Positions 24,879-30,352 of a DNA stretch of 30,352 nucleotides are shown here, piece by piece. The notes beneath the pieces were generated by a model. The model was not told the origin of the DNA. It ran no database searches and saw nothing but the letters and a program-made list of their open reading frames with translations. The stretch comes from UBA7236 sp964638865. GTDB taxonomy: Bacteria; Bacteroidota; Bacteroidia; Chitinophagales; BACL12. The translations under genes and the position numbers were made by a program. Each line of letters begins with the position of its first letter. Within the stretch, counting starts at the first letter, position 1. Where the stretch lies: NCBI GenBank assembly GCA_964638865.1, contig CAZXBG010000034.1, forward strand, positions 1-30,352. The letters run 5' to 3'.

Positions 24879-27800
24879 ATGTTTAAAACTTTACAAACCC
24901 TTCTCAAAGGCGCAACGCTGCTTTTAGGCTTATTTCTTATTTCAAATACTGCCTCAGCACAGTATTGCACACCAGACTTTACCTATGGAACCGGCGCCGG
25001 CGATTATATAGACGGCGTAGAACTAGGTGATATTTCAAATTTCACAGGTGCGGGTGACGATTGGAATGATTATACTGACCTTTCTACTCTGCTTAATCCG
25101 GGTTTAACCTACGACCTGTTTCTGTATAATACACCATCATGGCCAGAAGTTTATGCGGCATGGATAGACTGGAATCAGGATGAAGAATTCACAGAGGATG
25201 AAAGGTTGAATGCAACAGATCTTAGTCTGGATCCCGGAATGACCGGCTCAATCAATTTTACAGTTCCTTTTATAGCTTTACCGGGAACCACGCGTATGCG
25301 TGTAATGTGTGTTTATTACCCTGGAGCTTCTTTAGATCCATGCACTGCTGGAATTTATGCCTATGGAGAAGCTGAGGATTATTCCATAACTATACCGGCA
25401 GCAGGTCCCTATGACCTTGGCGTAACAAATATTATTGGACTTTCCAGTGGTTGCGACCTCGGTATCACTCCATTAACGGTTACAATTACTAACCTGGGTA
25501 CAGAACCCTCCGGAGATTTTGAAGTTGCCTATCAGGTAACAGATCCTATTTTGGGCCTATTGCCCATAGTTACTGAAGATTACACCGGAGCAGTTATCCC
25601 TTCACTTACTTCTATTGAATATACTTTTGCAACTGATATCGATCTTTCCAATATTGGTGATTATTATATCATTGCCTATACAATTTATGCCCCTGATATT
25701 GAACCCCTCGATGATGCGAGTGATGAAACACTTACCTCCATTCCAACCATTGTAACTTTTCCTTATTATCAGGATTTTGAAGATGGTGCAGCCGGTTGGG
25801 TTGCTGGTGGATCAGAAAGTAGCTGGGAACTTGGAAGTCCCGCTGGATTCGCTATCGTTGGACCTCCACCTCCAACTCCGGGAAGTTTGAATTCATGGAC
25901 CACATCTCTTACTGATTATTATAATTTGAATGAAAAATCATATGTAGTTTCTCCTTGTTTAGATTTCTCTACACTTTTATTGCCTTTTATCGAATTCGAT
26001 CTTAATTATGATATTCAATTATATGATGATGGTACAAAAATGCAATACTCCACAGATGGAGGTGCAACATGGTTAGATCTCGGTGGAATTGGCACAGGCG
26101 AAAATTGGTACAATCACAATGCCTGTTATGCAATGTGGCCAACTTTTTATATTGATAGCTACAACGGATGGTCAGGGAACAGCGGTGGATGGTTGCATGG
26201 ATATCATGACCTAACCTTCCTCGCCGGCGAACCTTCTGTTAAACTTCGTTTTGTTTTTGCTTCCAGTAATTATTGGAATTTTAACGATGGATTTGCTTTC
26301 GACAACGTTTGGATTGGCGATCCATATCCGAATGATATTGGTGTTACAAATGTGGTTGATCCAACTTCTGGGCCATCACTCACTGCCTCAGAATCAGTTT
26401 CAGTAGAGGTTACTAACTTTGGAACTATTACACAAACCGGTTTTCCTGTTTCTTTTCAGGTTAACGGGGGCACAATTTATACAGAGATTTTTACGGCCAC
26501 TATCGCCGCAGGTGAATCAGCCAATCATACCTTTATTACTACAGCAGACCTTAGTATTGACGGAGATTATATATTTAAAGCATGGACATCGCTTGCTCCG
26601 GATGAGGATCTGGTAAATGATACACTCATTGAAACGATCAGCAACCTGGAACCGCTGACCGGAACCGCAGCATATTATATTTATAGTAACGTTACCGGTT
26701 ATGAACCATGGTATGTAGTATCCAATGATGCGCATATGGATGATGTATTTGGTGTTGGTGAATGGTCTACCGATTTCTATGAAACTGTTGACCCTGCTGT
26801 TTTATTCGGAACAGGAACGTGTTTCATTTATTTGGAAGGTTCTGATAGCCATGCTGATGAATTAGAATTATTCCTAAATACGAATATGACTGCTATGCAG
26901 AACTGGGTTGCTTCCGGTGGGCACTTATTAATAAATGCAGCACCAAATGAAGGCGACGGAATGGATTTTGGTTTTGATGGTGTGCATCTTGATTATCCTT
27001 GGTATACTGGCACTGTGCAGGCTTCCGACCCTAGTCATCCTGTTTGGAGTGGTCCATTTACCCCGACCGCTACGTCAATGACAGGTGGTTCATACGGTCA
27101 CGCAACGGTATCAGGTGACGACTGGACACCGATTATATATGATTCATTTAATCCTGATAAAATTGTACTTTCAGAAAAATTTTGGGGAGCAGGAACTGTA
27201 ATTTTTGGAGGAATGACCATGACCGATTTTCATGGCCCCTTTACAGAAGCGCAAAACTTTAGAAAAAATCTTATCTCTTATCTAGCAGTTTGTACAATAT
27301 CTGATCACGATGTTGGAGTGCAATCTATATTGTCGCCACAAACAGCTTGCGGACTTACTGCAATCGAACCGGTTATTATTAAAGTGAGAAACTACGGTTT
27401 CCTACCACAAACAGATGTTCAGGTTTCTTATGAGTTAGATGGTGGTGGTGTTGTTACAGAAACTGTTCCGGGTACTATTGACGTAGGTGGTTCAGTTGAT
27501 TTTACTTTTTCTGCAACGGTCGACCTTTCCGGAATAACAGATTATGAACTGTTTGCATGGACAGAATTGGCACTGGATACTATTTATAGCAATGATACTT
27601 CAAATGCCAATATTGTTAATATTCCTGTAATTGCTTCCTTCCCTTACCTTCAGGATTGGGAATCGGGTGATGAAGCAGGTTGGGTTGCTTCGGGTGCTGC
27701 TTCCACTTGGGAGTTAGGATATCCTGATGGCCCTGTTATTAATACTCCTCCGGTTGCAACACCCGGAAGCCAGTATTCATGGGCTACCAGCTTATTAGCA

Positions 27801-30191
27801 AACTACAATGATGGTGAAACCAGTTCTCTGGAATCTCCTTGTTTTGATATGACATCTTTATTAATTCCATACGTTGAAGTTGACCTCTGGTGGGTTACTG
27901 AGGATTACTGGGATGGTTTACAATTAGAATATTCAACTGACGGAGGTGCATCATGGACCCTTTTGGGTGATATTGGAACCGGTGACAACTGGTATACAAA
28001 TTATGGAATTGCACTTGGTTTTGAGAATGGTTGGGTTGGAAATGGACCGGGTTGGGTTACAGCACATCACGATGTTTCTTTCCTTGCGGGCGAAACTGAT
28101 GTTAAATTCCGTTTCTTTTTTGCAGCTGATGGTATATTTAATTTTGATGGTATTGGTCTAGATAACTTCCGTCTGCAGGATCCATTCCCTAATGATATTG
28201 GTGTTACCGAACTTGTTACACCGGTTTCGGGTGTTGATCTTACTGCAACAGAAGTAGTTTCAGTAAATGTTACAAATTTCGGACTGCTTTCTCAAACACT
28301 TTTCCCTGTTTCCTATCAGGTGGATGCAGGATTAGTAATTACTGAAACTTTTACCGGAACTCTGGACATCGGCGAAACTGAGGTATTTACTTTTGCAGCA
28401 ACGGCAAATCTCAGCACTCCCGGTATTTATACTATTTGTGCATGGACCTCGCTTGCAACAGATGAGGACATCGCAAACGATGAGATCCCGGGTTGTCAAC
28501 CTGTGGTTAATTTTGAACCGGTTTCAGGAACAGGAGCTTATTATATTTATAGTGAAGTTGTAGGATATGAACCTGGTTATCTGAATTCAAACTCAACTGC
28601 AATGGATGAGGTTTTTGGAGATGATGCATGGTTCCTCGATTATTACGAATCAATGGATGTTTATAGTGTATTCAGTGAAGTAAATTGTTTCATATTCCTC
28701 GAAGCAAGTGAAAGTCATTGGAGTGAATTTGAGACCTTCTTTAACAATAACTCAGATCTGATAGAAGGTTGGGTATCCTCAGGAGGAAATTTATTTATCA
28801 ATGCCTCTCCTTGGGAAGGTGATGGCGGTTCCATCGGGTTTGGTGGCGTTACAGTTGATTATCCATGGTATACCTATTATACTGAGGCAACTGATCCTGC
28901 TCATCCAATTGTGAATGGTCCTTTCACACCCGTTACTGCTGATCTTTATGGATTTTATATTGGTTATGCTAAAACTTCCGGTTTAGGTTTAACCCCAATA
29001 ATAAATGATCTGTATTGTGCTGATTGTTATTTGTTGTCTGAAAAAACCTGGGGTGATGGTCGTGTGATGTTCGGAAACATGAGCGCTCCTGAATATTATA
29101 CGCCGGCAATTGAATCACAAAATCTTCGTCAGAATATTATTGATTACCTGAAATTATGCACCCCGGTTGATATCGGAGTTTCTGAATTGTTATCTCCACT
29201 TGGAGGTTGCGGAATGACTGCTACAGAAGAGGTAACTATAGTGATCACAAATTATGGTCCAACAACAGTTACAAATACACCGGTAAAATTCCAACTTGAC
29301 GCAGGTATTATTGTGGTAGAAACTGCTCCTGGTCCTATTCCTGTTGGAGGAACATATACTTATACTTTTGATGCAACAGCTAACTTGGCGGCAGCAGTTT
29401 CACATACACTTGATACCTGGACAGATTTCAGTGGTGATGAGGATGAGACAAACGATCTTTTATCAACAGAATTAGAATCATTTGCAACTCCAACAATTGA
29501 GTTTGGACCAAACATGACAGTTTGTGATGAAGTGATCCTCGATGCTGCAAATATTGGTAACACCTATTTATGGAGCACTGGTGAAACTACTCAAACAATA
29601 TCTGTTACTGTAACAGGAGTTTATTCTGTAACTATCACAAATCCAACTACTGGTTGTGCCGTTACAGATGAGATTACCGTAACAGTTAATTATACCCCTA
29701 TTGCCAACTTTACCTCTGCAGCTACAGGTCTTACAGTTGTATTTACCAATCTTTCAACAGGAGGTGCAACTTATAACTGGAGTTTTGGTGACGGTGGCAC
29801 TTCCACTACTGCCAATCCTTCACATACTTACGCTGTGGAAGGATCTTATACTGTAACGCTCACAGTAACAAATGGTTGTGGTTCTGACTTCTACAGTTTT
29901 GTGATAGAGATCGGAGATGCTATCAATGATATCACGCTTGCAGATGCTATCAGTGTATACCCGAACCCAACTTCCGATAAAACTACAGTAACTATCAACA
30001 TGACAGAAGCAGAAGATCTCCGATTGGAATTGATCAATACTTTAGGGCAAACAGTTTGGTCTGCTCAACCAGGGTCAATAACAACAGGAACTTTTGAAAT
30101 AGATCTAACAACATTTGCAAGTGGTGTTTATCAATTAAATATTTCAAGTGAAGATGCAACTGCAACAAAACAAATAATTCTTACTAAATAA
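24879..30191 (+). CDS. Large T9SS-secreted multidomain surface protein with duplicated modules
   Basis: 1770 aa, exported by Sec and then the type IX system. Order: signal peptide (1-28, ending TASAQ); GEVED-like domain (about 40-175, with AAWIDWNQDEEF and GEAEDYSI); a CARDB-like domain (178-290); then two tandem copies of a ~620-residue module, about 294-920 and 921-1535. Each copy holds a MAM/jelly-roll-like domain (opening FPYYQDFE or FPYLQDWE), a CARDB-like domain (opening NDIGVT), a GATase1/ThuA-like domain (opening YYIYS, with WVASGGHLLINA or WVSSGGNLFINA) and another CARDB-like domain. An Ig-like stretch with YLWSTGETTQTIS, a PKD domain with YNWSFGDGG, and a type A sorting domain (about 1690-1770, with SVYPNPTSDK and GVYQLNIS) follow. 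Adhesion or an extracellular structural role is likely; no catalytic site is evident. Confidence 0.9.
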   Translation: MFKTLQTLLKGATLLLGLFLISNTASAQYCTPDFTYGTGAGDYIDGVELGDISNFTGAGDDWNDYTDLSTLLNPGLTYDLFLYNTPSWPEVYAAWIDWNQDEEFTEDERLNATDLSLDPGMTGSINFTVPFIALPGTTRMRVMCVYYPGASLDPCTAGIYAYGEAEDYSITIPAAGPYDLGVTNIIGLSSGCDLGITPLTVTITNLGTEPSGDFEVAYQVTDPILGLLPIVTEDYTGAVIPSLTSIEYTFATDIDLSNIGDYYIIAYTIYAPDIEPLDDASDETLTSIPTIVTFPYYQDFEDGAAGWVAGGSESSWELGSPAGFAIVGPPPPTPGSLNSWTTSLTDYYNLNEKSYVVSPCLDFSTLLLPFIEFDLNYDIQLYDDGTKMQYSTDGGATWLDLGGIGTGENWYNHNACYAMWPTFYIDSYNGWSGNSGGWLHGYHDLTFLAGEPSVKLRFVFASSNYWNFNDGFAFDNVWIGDPYPNDIGVTNVVDPTSGPSLTASESVSVEVTNFGTITQTGFPVSFQVNGGTIYTEIFTATIAAGESANHTFITTADLSIDGDYIFKAWTSLAPDEDLVNDTLIETISNLEPLTGTAAYYIYSNVTGYEPWYVVSNDAHMDDVFGVGEWSTDFYETVDPAVLFGTGTCFIYLEGSDSHADELELFLNTNMTAMQNWVASGGHLLINAAPNEGDGMDFGFDGVHLDYPWYTGTVQASDPSHPVWSGPFTPTATSMTGGSYGHATVSGDDWTPIIYDSFNPDKIVLSEKFWGAGTVIFGGMTMTDFHGPFTEAQNFRKNLISYLAVCTISDHDVGVQSILSPQTACGLTAIEPVIIKVRNYGFLPQTDVQVSYELDGGGVVTETVPGTIDVGGSVDFTFSATVDLSGITDYELFAWTELALDTIYSNDTSNANIVNIPVIASFPYLQDWESGDEAGWVASGAASTWELGYPDGPVINTPPVATPGSQYSWATSLLANYNDGETSSLESPCFDMTSLLIPYVEVDLWWVTEDYWDGLQLEYSTDGGASWTLLGDIGTGDNWYTNYGIALGFENGWVGNGPGWVTAHHDVSFLAGETDVKFRFFFAADGIFNFDGIGLDNFRLQDPFPNDIGVTELVTPVSGVDLTATEVVSVNVTNFGLLSQTLFPVSYQVDAGLVITETFTGTLDIGETEVFTFAATANLSTPGIYTICAWTSLATDEDIANDEIPGCQPVVNFEPVSGTGAYYIYSEVVGYEPGYLNSNSTAMDEVFGDDAWFLDYYESMDVYSVFSEVNCFIFLEASESHWSEFETFFNNNSDLIEGWVSSGGNLFINASPWEGDGGSIGFGGVTVDYPWYTYYTEATDPAHPIVNGPFTPVTADLYGFYIGYAKTSGLGLTPIINDLYCADCYLLSEKTWGDGRVMFGNMSAPEYYTPAIESQNLRQNIIDYLKLCTPVDIGVSELLSPLGGCGMTATEEVTIVITNYGPTTVTNTPVKFQLDAGIIVVETAPGPIPVGGTYTYTFDATANLAAAVSHTLDTWTDFSGDEDETNDLLSTELESFATPTIEFGPNMTVCDEVILDAANIGNTYLWSTGETTQTISVTVTGVYSVTITNPTTGCAVTDEITVTVNYTPIANFTSAATGLTVVFTNLSTGGATYNWSFGDGGTSTTANPSHTYAVEGSYTVTLTVTNGCGSDFYSFVIEIGDAINDITLADAISVYPNPTSDKTTVTINMTEAEDLRLELINTLGQTVWSAQPGSITTGTFEIDLTTFASGVYQLNISSEDATATKQIILTK

Positions 30192-30227
30192 TATAGTTGT
30201 AATTAAAATAATTTCACTCTTTAATTT

Positions 30228-30260
30228 AAATGAGGCCTCTTACGGGGCCTCATTTTTTTT
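30228..30260 (+). terminator. Intrinsic terminator after the T9SS protein gene
   Basis: ATGAGGCC (30230-30237) pairs with GGCCTCAT (30246-30253) over an 8-nt loop, extended by A/T pairs and followed by a run of T, 37 nt after the stop codon. Confidence 0.92.
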
Positions 30261-30307
30261 TATTTTAAATCATAAAATATTATATTGATATTCTTTCAAA
30301 AGCGCCA

Positions 30308-30316
30308 CCCCCCCCC
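30308..30316. repeat. Nine-base C homopolymer
   Basis: A run of nine C in strongly AT-rich intergenic sequence near the window edge, followed by AT-rich sequence with a TATAATTTT stretch. Such tracts can vary in length by slippage or be miscounted by sequencing. The gene it might affect, if any, lies outside the window. Confidence 0.6.
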
Positions 30317-30352
30317 TATAATTTTAGCAAATTATATTTTTAGGGTTGTAAA

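Noticed and set aside
1..30352. tRNA, rRNA, CRISPR arrays, transposases or prophage genes
   Set aside because: None was recognised by eye on either strand; short tRNA-like structures were not seen in the gaps, though a dedicated search would be more reliable.

Overview
The window looks like chromosomal DNA from a member of the Bacteroidota, probably from a draft or metagenome assembly. It is AT-rich. Genes mostly lack Shine-Dalgarno sites, and several are preceded by close matches to the Bacteroidota -7 promoter element TAnnTTTG. Gene content agrees: a type IX secretion (T9SS) C-terminal sorting domain, a DUF3575-like outer-membrane protein, a TlpA-like protein with a DUF4369-like N-terminus, an S9 peptidase with a WD40-like propeller, and a Bacteroidota-style TonB next to folC. 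My order-level guess (Chitinophagales/Saprospirales-like) is only an inference. I saw no mobile elements, CRISPR arrays, tRNAs or rRNAs.

Layout. 1-4200: a minus-strand HhH-GPD DNA glycosylase diverges from a secreted S9 peptidase; after a 535-nt AT-rich gap comes a DUF3575-like outer-membrane protein. 4215-8169 (minus): gyrA followed by a secreted TPR protein. The TPR gene contains a 100-N scaffold gap flanked on both sides by the same 55 bp; collapsing the overlap restores a single 394-aa frame, so the break is an assembly artefact. 8744-14009 (minus): an ABC exporter, a SulP anion transporter, a small cytochrome-c-like lipoprotein and an MFS transporter. 14475-18667 (plus): TonB-like energy transducer, folC, TlpA-like thioredoxin and msrB. 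18758-24721: a signalling block with a PhoB/PhoR-like pair (minus), a membrane hybrid kinase with HisKA-REC-HPt (plus), and a convergent NtrC-type sigma-54 activator (minus). 24879-30191: a 1770-aa T9SS cargo protein built on two tandem copies of a ~620-residue four-domain module.

How the parts may work together. The hybrid kinase has His375, Asp664 and His803 in the right places for a phosphorelay and ends about 60 bp from the convergent sigma-54 activator (receiver Asp53), so the activator is the natural candidate end-point. The large T9SS protein is divergent from that activator, but I found no -24/-12 sigma-54 promoter in front of it, so a regulatory link is speculative. MsrB and the TlpA-like protein sit 28 bp apart and both concern thiol/oxidation chemistry; together with folC they form a tight co-directional run. 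The most solid new observations are the collapsible gap in the TPR gene, the Lys-rich insert in the predicted extracytoplasmic region of the hybrid kinase, the duplicated GATase-like module in the T9SS protein, and an inverted repeat covering the hybrid-kinase promoter. Bases 1-81 and 30261-30352 hold no gene I can support.
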